From CBDFLA01 sp965248915 (GTDB taxonomy: Bacteria > Pseudomonadota > Alphaproteobacteria > M2410): a stretch of DNA of 64,000 nucleotides. This document shows, one piece after another, positions 1 to 7,345 of this stretch. How positions within the stretch are numbered: position 1 is the stretch's first letter; every line of letters starts with the position of its first letter. The stretch lies in the NCBI GenBank assembly GCA_965248915.1, contig OZ252216.1:3286001-3350000 (forward strand), written 5' to 3'. Made by a program: the position numbers and the translations under genes. The notes beneath the pieces are model-generated. The model saw nothing but the letters and a program-made list of their open reading frames with translations. It did no database searches and had not been told where the DNA came from.

Positions 1-2
1 TG

Positions 3-149
3 GTATTGGACGCCCAGCTTCAGCACGACGATGTGCTTGTTGGTGAGATGCATTTCATTGACGGCGAGACATTGGAGGAGCGCAAGACCCGGGCACAGGA
101 AGTGCTGGACACTTGTTTGCGCCCAGGCACGTCTGCATTGCTCCACTAA
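3..149 (+). CDS. C-terminal end of an unidentified protein (5' partial)
   Basis: The frame is open from the left edge and ends in TAA at 147-149, giving the last 48 residues of a protein that starts outside the window. The tail is acidic and soluble (it includes GEMHFIDGETLEERK) and has no motif I recognise. It converges on the methyltransferase-like gene at 165-956 with a 15-base gap. The complete gene would be needed to name it. Confidence 0.5.
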   Translation, partial: VLDAQLQHDDVLVGEMHFIDGETLEERKTRAQEVLDTCLRPGTSALLH

Positions 150-164
150 GGCGAATTGTCCTTA

Positions 165-956
165 CTAGTTGGCTGGTTTACGGAACCGATAAACCACGCG
201 GTCCGTCTTGCCACGAATACCCTCAGCCCACATTGGCTTGTCCAAATCATCTTCTGGATTGCGCAGGAGGTCGCTTTCTGCTTCCAATTCAAATCCTGCA
301 GCTGCCATATCGGCTTTGATAATGGCTGGGTCGATCCGATGCACGGCGTTCACGGTGGTGCGAATTTCATCAATCGTCCCACGCGGTGTCATTGCATTGC
401 CAACGTGATCAACAAGACCCACAATCCCGCCTGGCTTTAGGCCGTCGTAGAGCACCTTCAAGATTTGCGGAGCGTCGATCGCGGGCCAGGAGTCGTCTTC
501 AGAAACATAGTAGAAATCGTGAAAAGTAAGCACCATGAGGATCGTGTCGAAGTGGCCTGGTTCAAGGGTCAGGTCGCTCGCTTCAGCTACGAGTTGTTCG
601 ACGTTTGGTAAGCGATCATCTTTGAATCTCTCCGCCAACTGGTCTTTGGCAAAACCCAAATAGGCGTTGTTGTTGTGTGCGGTGATTGCACCATCATCAC
701 CAACGACACCAGCGACGATCTCCGTGTAGTAACCGCCGCCTGAGAAAAGATCGAGCACATGCTCGCCCACTTCTACACCAAAGAAACAAAGAACGTCTGC
801 CGGTTTTCTCCCTTCATCACGTTCGCGGTCAGCTTCCAAGCGAGCAAGATTGGCAACAGCCGCATCAATTTCAGGGCAATCGCTGGCGAAGACAGGCCCC
901 GTGCTCACAAGAAGAAGGGCGATTGAAAGAGTGGCGAGACAGGGAACGCGAAACAT
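165..956 (-). CDS. Exported SAM-dependent methyltransferase-like protein (COG4798 type)
   Basis: A protein of 263 residues. The ATG at 956 is preferred because AAGGA lies about 8 bases upstream and it gives a clean signal peptide (MFRVPCLATL... to VFA at about residue 24). A longer frame reaches 1019 without such support. The glycine-rich loop VLDLFSGGGYYTE near residues 68-80 is motif I of a class I methyltransferase, and a motif-VI-like LKPGG follows. It resembles the small group of predicted methyltransferases that carry signal peptides. SAM is cytoplasmic, so a periplasmic location would be odd and the real activity is unknown. It lies downstream of pgsA on the same strand with a gap of about 110 bases. 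Confidence 0.75.
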   Translation of the reverse strand: MFRVPCLATLSIALLLVSTGPVFASDCPEIDAAVANLARLEADRERDEGRKPADVLCFFGVEVGEHVLDLFSGGGYYTEIVAGVVGDDGAITAHNNNAYLGFAKDQLAERFKDDRLPNVEQLVAEASDLTLEPGHFDTILMVLTFHDFYYVSEDDSWPAIDAPQILKVLYDGLKPGGIVGLVDHVGNAMTPRGTIDEIRTTVNAVHRIDPAIIKADMAAAGFELEAESDLLRNPEDDLDKPMWAEGIRGKTDRVVYRFRKPAN

Positions 957-1069
957 TGGACACATCCTTGATTTGAACAATTGTGGAAACACTATGACCG
1001 AGCCTTGGCCTCGTCGCAAGCGCTGCTAAATGCAAATAGGGTAAGTACAAATTGCGAGCTGACGTCTGC

Positions 1070-1633
1070 TTATGTGTTGTCTTCTGACAGGTGCCTAAGG
1101 CCAATTAAGAAGTACTGATATCCGGTAAGGACCGTGAGGGCAGCACTTACCCAAAGAAGCGTAAGACCAACTTCCATCGTGAGGGGCAGAATTCGCTCAC
1201 CCACCGGGCCCGCAATCAAGAATCCTATGGCTGTCATTTGTGCCGCCGTTTTCCACTTGGCCAATTGGCTCACCGGCATCGCGACTTGGTTGTCGGCCAG
1301 GTGTTGACGCAAGCCCGCCACAAGAAACTCACGGCTGAGAATGACAATCGTAACGATCACATGGATGCCGCTAATCGTGCGAGTTTCAATCAACATCAAG
1401 AGGGCTGAAAGAACGAGGAATTTGTCAGCCAGAGGATCAAGAAGGGCACCTAAGCTCGATTGCAGATCCATCCGTCTGGCGAAATAGCCATCGAGAAAGT
1501 CCGTTACGCTGGCAAGGATGAAAATTACCAATGCCCACCACCGCCCCGCGCTGGTATCCACATAGAGTGCGACGATCATCAGCGGGACGGCTAAGATCCG
1601 CAGAAAAGTCAGCAGATTGGGGAGCTTCATCAT
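1070..1633 (-). CDS. pgsA: CDP-diacylglycerol--glycerol-3-phosphate 3-phosphatidyltransferase
   Basis: This integral membrane enzyme makes phosphatidylglycerol phosphate from CDP-diacylglycerol and glycerol-3-phosphate, the committed step to phosphatidylglycerol and cardiolipin. The 187-residue product has the full CDP-alcohol phosphotransferase signature D48-G49-x2-A52-R53-x8-G62-x3-D66-x3-D70 and several hydrophobic segments. The start at 1633 (MMKLPNLLTF) fits the family's usual N-terminus, has AAGGA 11 bases upstream and falls just after the stop of the phosphatase gene at 1648, so the two are probably one operon. The open frame extends further upstream, but only into the neighbour's coding sequence. 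Confidence 0.92.
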   Translation of the reverse strand: MMKLPNLLTFLRILAVPLMIVALYVDTSAGRWWALVIFILASVTDFLDGYFARRMDLQSSLGALLDPLADKFLVLSALLMLIETRTISGIHVIVTIVILSREFLVAGLRQHLADNQVAMPVSQLAKWKTAAQMTAIGFLIAGPVGERILPLTMEVGLTLLWVSAALTVLTGYQYFLIGLRHLSEDNT

Positions 1634-1647
1634 GCGGATCTGTGTCC

Positions 1648-2457
1648 TTAGTCGCAAAACGCGTTTCGGATTCCTAGCAGATGATCCGCAAGTTCTGCAA
1701 ATCCGAATCCCCCTTGGCGTTCCGTTACCCAAACCGGAGGATGAGACAGAAGTGCAGTGTAGCTGGTGATGTTGGCCACGCCAACACTGTTTGAAAAGAA
1801 CCGAAACATAGCCACGTCGTTCGGGGAGTCGCCGATAAAGACGACTTCATTTTCCCTGGAATCGAGGTTGACTTCAAACACATCCAGAAAGAAGCGCTGT
1901 GCCATTGCGAGCTTGTCAAAGTCTCCAAACCAAGCGTTGACGTGGATCGAACTGACCTTAGCGGTGGCACCCGCCCCTTCAAAAATCTCACGAATGGCGT
2001 CTGCGTCTTCAAGGCTGTGCGGCTTTACATCTTCATTGAAATCTACCGCCAGGTCGCAGGCTCTGAAGGGCTGATCACTTGCAAGGGAAATATCGGGAAA
2101 CGCCGTCGAGACTTGTTCATAGATTGTGAGCAACCGCGCCCGGTTCTTGGTTCGTGTATCCTCGTCTTGTTGATAGGCGCGTGACATCTTCTTGGCAGTG
2201 TAATCGTAGCGAAAATAGAAGGCACCGTTCTCTCCGACCACACCGTCAACGGGCCAAAATCTAGCAATCATGTCGCACCACCCCGCAGGACGACCCGTCA
2301 CGGCAACGAGGCGGAACCCCGCCCGTGCAAGGTTTTCCAAGGCGACATAGGATTGTGAAGGCAGTCGACCTTCGTGTGTAATCGTATCGTCAATATCGAA
2401 CAAGACGGTCGTTACATCTTTACACAGACGAATTGGAAAATCCCGTAGCGGCTTCAT
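1648..2457 (-). CDS. HAD-superfamily phosphatase (Cof/trehalose-phosphatase-like)
   Basis: The 269-residue protein has HAD motif I as DIDDTIT (D21 and D23 as nucleophile and acid/base), motif II in VAVTGRP, and motif IV as FIGDSPNDVAMF. The large cap between motifs II and III suggests a HAD-IIB sugar- or polyol-phosphate phosphatase. The substrate is not evident. The start at 2457 (MKPLRDF) is the first ATG before the domain; GGGAGGA lies 13 bases upstream, which is rather far. It is upstream of pgsA on the same strand (14-base gap). No functional link to lipid synthesis is known for this pairing. Confidence 0.8.
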   Translation of the reverse strand: MKPLRDFPIRLCKDVTTVLFDIDDTITHEGRLPSQSYVALENLARAGFRLVAVTGRPAGWCDMIARFWPVDGVVGENGAFYFRYDYTAKKMSRAYQQDEDTRTKNRARLLTIYEQVSTAFPDISLASDQPFRACDLAVDFNEDVKPHSLEDADAIREIFEGAGATAKVSSIHVNAWFGDFDKLAMAQRFFLDVFEVNLDSRENEVVFIGDSPNDVAMFRFFSNSVGVANITSYTALLSHPPVWVTERQGGFGFAELADHLLGIRNAFCD

Positions 2458-2614
2458 TTGCGAGTATGGGTCCTCCCTGGGGTCATTACGGCACATTTAT
2501 CACGTTCGAGTACACCGCCCAAGGCCTTTGACAAGTCTCCGACAGGGGGGAATAATGGCGATGTTTACTGGGTACACCAAATTGTGTGCGTCATTGACAA
2601 GGGGGTTAGCCGAT

Positions 2615-3046
2615 ATGTTTAAGTTGTCCCATAAATTTTTGGCCGCAATCGTTGTCGGCATCGCAGTCGCAGGGGGGTTGTGGACCATGCTGGACAAAGA
2701 TCGTAAGGAGTTCTCGCAGATCGCGACTATCACCCCTGATGTTAGTCAGGAGCAGCAGGCCTGGTCTCTCATTCGGTCTGGCGCCCTCATAGTTGACGTA
2801 CGCACGCCAGAAGAATATGCGGTAGGACACTTGGAAGGGGCTATTCATGTGCCACATGACCAAGTCGCCGCTCAATTGAAAGCCTTTGGTGACGACAAGG
2901 CCCGCACCATCGTCCTCTATTGCGGTAGTGGCCGGCGTGCCGGGCTGGCTGAGACCACTTTGGCCGACGCTGGATATGGTAACGTTTTTAATGCCGGTGG
3001 GTACCAGCCGATGATCTCCGCAAAGACAGAAGAATCGGGCTCTTAG
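2615..3046 (+). CDS. Membrane-anchored rhodanese-like sulfurtransferase
   Basis: With the start at 2615 the product has 143 residues: a signal-anchor helix at about 8-25 (FLAAIVVGIAVAGG), then one rhodanese domain with DVRTPEEYAVGHLEGA and the active-site loop YCGSGRRAG. Cys103 is the expected persulfide carrier. AAGGGGG lies 9 bases before this ATG. ATG at 2555 or 2561 (after GGGGGG) would add about 20 residues and cannot be excluded. The topology suggests the domain faces the periplasm. It is transcribed divergently from the HAD gene. Confidence 0.8.
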   Translation: MFKLSHKFLAAIVVGIAVAGGLWTMLDKDRKEFSQIATITPDVSQEQQAWSLIRSGALIVDVRTPEEYAVGHLEGAIHVPHDQVAAQLKAFGDDKARTIVLYCGSGRRAGLAETTLADAGYGNVFNAGGYQPMISAKTEESGS

Positions 3047-3317
3047 CCCGCCGGATCGAACGGTCCGGGCGATTTAGAAATCATCTCGCTCCCCATTTGG
3101 GGAATAGCGCGCATAGCAGCCCTGCAAACCCTGCAGAGGCGGAGTGAAAGAATCCACTTGACCCAAAGTCATGTGCCTCGTAAGTGGGCTCTGAGGCGCA
3201 GGCATTAATTGCCGAGCGGGGCAAAAGAGAGCCCCCGTGACCTCACTTTCGAAATGAAAAAATCCGAGCTCATCATGGTCGCAAGGCCGTGAGTTAGCTT
3301 CCGAAAGGGCGTGTGCG

Positions 3318-4619
3318 ATGGCGGCGATCCCAAAGAGCGTAGTTGCGCTCCTCTTGTCGACGGCCTTAATGGCTTCGGCGAATGGTCTGCAAATGACCTT
3401 GATTTCTGTGCGAGCAGGCCTCGAGACCTTTGACGCCTTTTCAATCGGGCTCTTGGTCTCAGCCTATTACGCTGGGTTCTTGCTTGGCTGCCTCTATGCA
3501 GGCCGCTTGGTCTCGCGATCCGGCCACACCCGTGCCTTCTTGGCTCTCGCAGGCGTTTTTTCAGCCGCAATGCTGGTCCATATTCTCTTCGTTGGCCCAA
3601 TTGTTTGGATTGGGCTTCGGGTGGTTGTTGGCTTTGCACTGGCGGGCCTCTACATGATCATCGAGAGCTGGTTGAATGACAAAGCAACCGACGCAAATCG
3701 TGGTCGTGTGCTTGCCTCCTACCGTTTCATCGAATTGTCCGCCCTGACATCAGGCCAGTTGCTTCTGGCTGTCATATCCCCAGATGGGTTCCAGCTTTTC
3801 TGCATGGTCGCGATTCTAGTATCGTTGTCGCTCGTTCCCTTGGCGCTCTCCAACGCTGAAGGACCGTCCCCGATTGCGGATACCAAGATTGACGTGAAGT
3901 CACTTATGGCCATTTCGCCACTGGCGGCCTTTGGCTGCTTTACGATCGGCGTAACAGGATCAATCGTCTTTGGGCTTGGCCCCGTCTTCGCTCAATCAGC
4001 CGGAGGTGACGGCGCCGCGCAAGTTGGCTATTTCATGAGTGCGTTCATTGTTGGTGGGGCATTGGCGCAAGTTCCGCTCGGGCGCCTGTCCGATCGCATG
4101 GACCGTCGCTATATTCTCTCTGTCGTTGCTATTCTAGCCGCTGGTGCCGCCATCTTGATCACCATGGCTGGTGACAAGGGCGGTTGGGCGCTGATCCTGG
4201 CGGCAGCGCTTTATGGCGCTTTTGCCCTGTCTCATTACTCAATCTTGATCGCCCATGCCAATGACCGGGCTGACCCAAGTCACTTCGTGAAGATCTCTGG
4301 CGGGCTAATGCTGCTTTACTCGGTCGGCGCCATTGTTGGGCCGGCCCTCAGCTCAATTTTCGTGAAAATATTGGGGCTTGGAGCTCTTTTTGGCTTGTCG
4401 GCGATATTCCACCTCGCCTTAGCAGGCTTTGCGTTGCTGCGCATTTCAGTTCGCGAACGGGTTGCAGAAGAGGATCGCGAAGACTTCGTTGCTGTTGTTC
4501 GTTCAACGCCGGAGATTTTCGAACTGGACCCGCGTGGTGAACTAGAGGCGGAAGAGGACTCAGTCGTCCGATCCGCCCCCTGCAACGCGGCGCTCGTTGA
4601 TGATAAGTTGAACCTTTGA
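3318..4619 (+). CDS. MFS transporter (YcaD-like)
   Basis: A 433-residue protein with about twelve hydrophobic helices. The loop between helices 2 and 3 carries the MFS signature in AGRLVSRSGHTR, and a related GRLSDRMDRR follows helix 8, as expected of the duplicated six-helix fold. It is probably an inner-membrane small-molecule exporter or importer of unknown substrate. GAAAGGG precedes the ATG by about 8 bases. The hydrophilic, acidic C-terminal tail extends over the end of the opposite-strand PH-domain gene, so the last 60 bases code on both strands. Confidence 0.85.
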   Translation: MAAIPKSVVALLLSTALMASANGLQMTLISVRAGLETFDAFSIGLLVSAYYAGFLLGCLYAGRLVSRSGHTRAFLALAGVFSAAMLVHILFVGPIVWIGLRVVVGFALAGLYMIIESWLNDKATDANRGRVLASYRFIELSALTSGQLLLAVISPDGFQLFCMVAILVSLSLVPLALSNAEGPSPIADTKIDVKSLMAISPLAAFGCFTIGVTGSIVFGLGPVFAQSAGGDGAAQVGYFMSAFIVGGALAQVPLGRLSDRMDRRYILSVVAILAAGAAILITMAGDKGGWALILAAALYGAFALSHYSILIAHANDRADPSHFVKISGGLMLLYSVGAIVGPALSSIFVKILGLGALFGLSAIFHLALAGFALLRISVRERVAEEDREDFVAVVRSTPEIFELDPRGELEAEEDSVVRSAPCNAALVDDKLNL

Positions 4620-4976
4620 CGGATTGGGCATGCCAGAGATCGTAATCTCATAACCATCTGATCCCGCCGATGCGATCTGGATCGTGCCCACCCGCAGCAG
4701 GTGCTCAATGAAACGCTGATCAATGCGCACTGACCGAATATCGGTCATACGGATCTCGGTAACGCGGGTGTTGAAAATTCCTCGCGTCAAGACAACTAAG
4801 TCGTCAGTGAGAACCAATCTGGTCGAATAGTTGTCCAACCACCATCGTATCATTAGGTAGAGGCCATAGAGAAGGAGCGGAATCATCAGGAGATATGCGA
4901 TGAATCGCACAGGATGTTCCCTGAACATCCGTGGGTAACTTCGGTATAAGACTTCATTTCCAAGATATTTTCGCAT
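4560..4976 (-). CDS. PH-domain (bPH2/YdbS-like) membrane protein
   Basis: The 138-residue protein starts at MRKYLGNEVLY. It has one or two hydrophobic segments near 20-46 (FIAYLLMIPLLLYGLYLMI) followed by a bacterial PH domain: an LTDDLVVLTRGIFNTRVTEI strand pair, then DIRSVRI and a closing amphipathic helix. Such proteins are small membrane proteins of unclear role. A GTG at 4985 would add three residues. The last 60 bases overlap the MFS gene tail to tail. No operon partner is visible on its strand. Confidence 0.75.
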   Translation of the reverse strand: MRKYLGNEVLYRSYPRMFREHPVRFIAYLLMIPLLLYGLYLMIRWWLDNYSTRLVLTDDLVVLTRGIFNTRVTEIRMTDIRSVRIDQRFIEHLLRVGTIQIASAGSDGYEITISGMPNPSKVQLIINERRVAGGGSDD

Positions 4977-5096
4977 ACCCGCCACCGCTTAAGAGTTCCA
5001 ACTCGCTTTCCTCACGATTGAGGCCTGCGATCATCAACGGCGAACGACCCGTTGTCATCAATCTGTATACAGAGCAAAAAACTCTGAAGACATTCT

Positions 5097-5120
5097 CGCG
5101 CCCCGTGATTTAGGGGCGCG
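5097..5120. other. Perfect 8-bp GC-rich hairpin
   Basis: CGCGCCCC (5097-5104) pairs exactly with GGGGCGCG (5113-5120) around an 8-base loop. It lies in the gap between the PH-domain gene and the methyltransferase gene. There is no T-tract on either strand, so it is not a classical Rho-independent terminator, though it could stall or stabilise transcripts. Confidence 0.4.
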
Positions 5121-5228
5121 GATAGACCACAACTGTTATTTGGTTGTTACGCAGTTGAAATTCAATATCCCCCACCCGGTAGTATTATGGCACAACCACC
5201 AGCAAATGTCCAGAAAATGGGAGAAAAG

Positions 5229-5915
5229 CTAGGCTTGAGAGGAGGCCTCAGCAATGAGAATCCATTGCGTAAAGGGACGCAGCGGCCCTTGAAAGCCGTG
5301 AAACTGCGCTGACGAGAGCCCAGCTTCCGCCAGTCCATCAAGCACTTCTTCCGCAGAATAGAGATTTGACAGCCAGAGTCGGTCAAAGATCCATTTCGTG
5401 ATCATTGTTCGCCGTGTCACGAACAAGAAGAGCCGTCCGTCTTTCTTCAGGCGTGCACGGAGATTGTTGATGGCTTCAGCGAAGTCATCGCGCGAAACTT
5501 GTTCAAGCATGGCACAAGAGACGATCAGATCATATTCAATCCAGTCATGCGGCAAGGCCGAAAGGTCAAGAACATTCGCCTCTTGGGTGGAAATGGCATC
5601 ACTCCCCAACTTCATTGTCCAGGTTTCAAATCGTGCGAGCATTTTCGGACTCACATCAAACCCGTGATAGGTAACATTCGAAATGGCGCGCCGCTTCGCT
5701 TGCTGAAAAAGCGCCTTCGTTACCAATCCAGATCCGCAGCCGGCATCAAGGACCTTGTGACCTGATGAAACGAGGTTTGCATGATGAACAAAAGACCGAA
5801 CCGCTGTGCCAATCCCCAGGACATGGTGGAAAAGAAAGTCGTATAATGCGGCCTTGTCGCTGTAAGTGCGCACGGCGGTTTCTTGAGGTGACAATTGACC
5901 ATCGGTGAGAGCCAT
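5229..5915 (-). CDS. Class I SAM-dependent methyltransferase
   Basis: A 228-residue protein with motif I VLDAGCGSGLVTK (about residues 55-67), an acidic motif II region (HGFDVSPKML), motif IV LIVSCAMLEQV and a late LKKDGRLFLF strand. This is the methyltransferase-11/25 type, acting on a small molecule. The ATG at 5915 was chosen; a GTG at 5924 is equally poor in ribosome binding site. It is divergent from the epimerase-like gene, about 95 bases away, and is the first of several methyltransferases in the next 8 kb. Confidence 0.8.
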   Translation of the reverse strand: MALTDGQLSPQETAVRTYSDKAALYDFLFHHVLGIGTAVRSFVHHANLVSSGHKVLDAGCGSGLVTKALFQQAKRRAISNVTYHGFDVSPKMLARFETWTMKLGSDAISTQEANVLDLSALPHDWIEYDLIVSCAMLEQVSRDDFAEAINNLRARLKKDGRLFLFVTRRTMITKWIFDRLWLSNLYSAEEVLDGLAEAGLSSAQFHGFQGPLRPFTQWILIAEASSQA

Positions 5916-6009
5916 GAATTTCACGCTCGCTTATGCCTGCATGGTCGTCAAGGGCCAATTTCGAGAACATGTGGTAGTGTGGCTCAAAACAGCCAACAAA
6001 GGAGATGTG

Positions 6010-6447
6010 ATGTTAGACCGTATTTCGCATATCGGTATCATCGTCAACGATATGGACAAGGCGTTGAGCCTGTGGCGCGATGTTTTCGGTTTGAAACAAT
6101 CAGGCGAGGCCAAGATTGAGGTTGAGGGAATCCATTCAGTGTTCCTGTCTGTATCGGGTAAGACCGGAGAAATGACCGTTGAGCTCATGGAACCGCTCGA
6201 CAAAGACGACATGTCGAACCCAGTGGCGCGCCGGCTGCGAAAATCTGGCGAGGGGTTCTATCACCTCGCGGTGACCAACGATGATATTCCGGCCTCCAGC
6301 CAGGCCTTGAAGGATGCAGGCCTCAGAGTGATTGACCGCCCACCCACAAATGACAGGGTTGCCGGCAGATGGTTGGTCCATCCCAAAGACGCCAATGGTG
6401 TCATGGTCGAAGGGCTGGAAGAGTGGGGCGGTGACTTATTCGCCTGA
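6010..6447 (+). CDS. mce: Methylmalonyl-CoA epimerase-like VOC protein
   Basis: The 145-residue protein belongs to the vicinal-oxygen-chelate fold. It has the expected metal-binding order H7 (RISHIGI), E58 (TVELME), H85 (YHLAV) and E134 (VMVEG), and the family-typical HPKDANG turn. Methylmalonyl-CoA epimerase interconverts the R and S forms in propionyl-CoA metabolism. AAAGGAG sits just before the ATG at 6010; the longer open frame upstream has no comparable site. The mutase and carboxylase genes are not in the window, so another VOC activity is possible. The call is good for the fold and moderate for the substrate. Confidence 0.75.
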   Translation: MLDRISHIGIIVNDMDKALSLWRDVFGLKQSGEAKIEVEGIHSVFLSVSGKTGEMTVELMEPLDKDDMSNPVARRLRKSGEGFYHLAVTNDDIPASSQALKDAGLRVIDRPPTNDRVAGRWLVHPKDANGVMVEGLEEWGGDLFA

Positions 6448-6615
6448 CATTCCATAATAAGCTGACAAAAATTGGCTGATTTCCAAGCCGTTTACCGATC
6501 TGCAACAGGGTCATGGCTTAATAGTTGCATCACTCACAGACCCGCGGTTTGATAAGGGACCTTGTGGGTCAAAAGGTTAATGCGCTGCTCATCGGCGCTT
6601 GTAAAGGTGAATGCC

Positions 6616-7326
6616 ATGAAGGTTGGACACAACATCAAAGCCAAAAATGCGGATTGGAGTTTCGGGGGCGACGTCGCCGACACCTTTGTCGAGCACATCA
6701 AGCACTCAGTGCCGCTCTACGAAGAGGGCCATGATCTCATCTGTCAGCTGAGCGATTTCTTCTGCCAGAAAGATTCAACTTGTTATGAGATTGGCGTCTC
6801 AACAGGTGAGCTCTTGCGCAAACTTGCAGAGCACAACGCGCACCGAACGGATATGGATTGGATCGGTCTTGACGTCGAAGAGGCGATGATCAAGAAGGCC
6901 AAGGAACATTGCAAGGACATTCCCAATATCCAGATTCTCAGTGAGGACGCCCGCCTGTTTGATTTCGAAAAGGCCGACATGTTCGTGTCCTACTATTGCA
7001 TGCAGTTCATTCCGCCGCGCTACCGTCAAGAGTTGTTCGACAAGATATATGAGTCTCTCAACTGGGGTGGCGCGTTTATCATGTTTGAAAAGGTGCGTGG
7101 ACCCGACGCGCGGTTCCAAGACATTCTGTCGTCACTCTACAGCGACTTCAAATCCCGCAACGGCCTGTCGGCAGATGAAATTCTTGCCAAAACCCGTAGC
7201 CTCAAAGGCATTCTCGAGCCCTTCTCAACCCAAGGGAACATAGGACTCATGGAGCGCGCTGGCTTCAGCGATGTTATGACGGTTCAGAAATACATCTGCT
7301 TCGAAGGCTTCCTGGCGATCAAGTAG
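6616..7326 (+). CDS. CmoA-like SAM-dependent methyltransferase
   Basis: A 236-residue protein starting at MKVGHN after AAAGGTGA. The N-terminal pattern FGGDVADTFVEHIKHSVPLYEE and motif I CYEIGVSTGEL (56-66) resemble the CmoA/TrmM group. It also has LDVEEAMIKKA (motif II) and the conserved tail FEGFLAIK. True CmoA makes carboxy-SAM for tRNA wobble uridine modification and is normally next to cmoB, which is absent here, so a metabolite methyltransferase is just as likely. It is convergent with the asparagine synthetase gene, 19 bases apart. Confidence 0.75.
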   Translation: MKVGHNIKAKNADWSFGGDVADTFVEHIKHSVPLYEEGHDLICQLSDFFCQKDSTCYEIGVSTGELLRKLAEHNAHRTDMDWIGLDVEEAMIKKAKEHCKDIPNIQILSEDARLFDFEKADMFVSYYCMQFIPPRYRQELFDKIYESLNWGGAFIMFEKVRGPDARFQDILSSLYSDFKSRNGLSADEILAKTRSLKGILEPFSTQGNIGLMERAGFSDVMTVQKYICFEGFLAIK

Positions 7327-7345
7327 TCGACCTCAGTCAGTCAGC

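Noticed and set aside
3047..3317. 4.5S/SRP RNA or another structural RNA gene upstream of the MFS gene.
   Set aside because: Short GC stems exist, but the conserved SRP loop sequence is absent and no known RNA fold was recognised.
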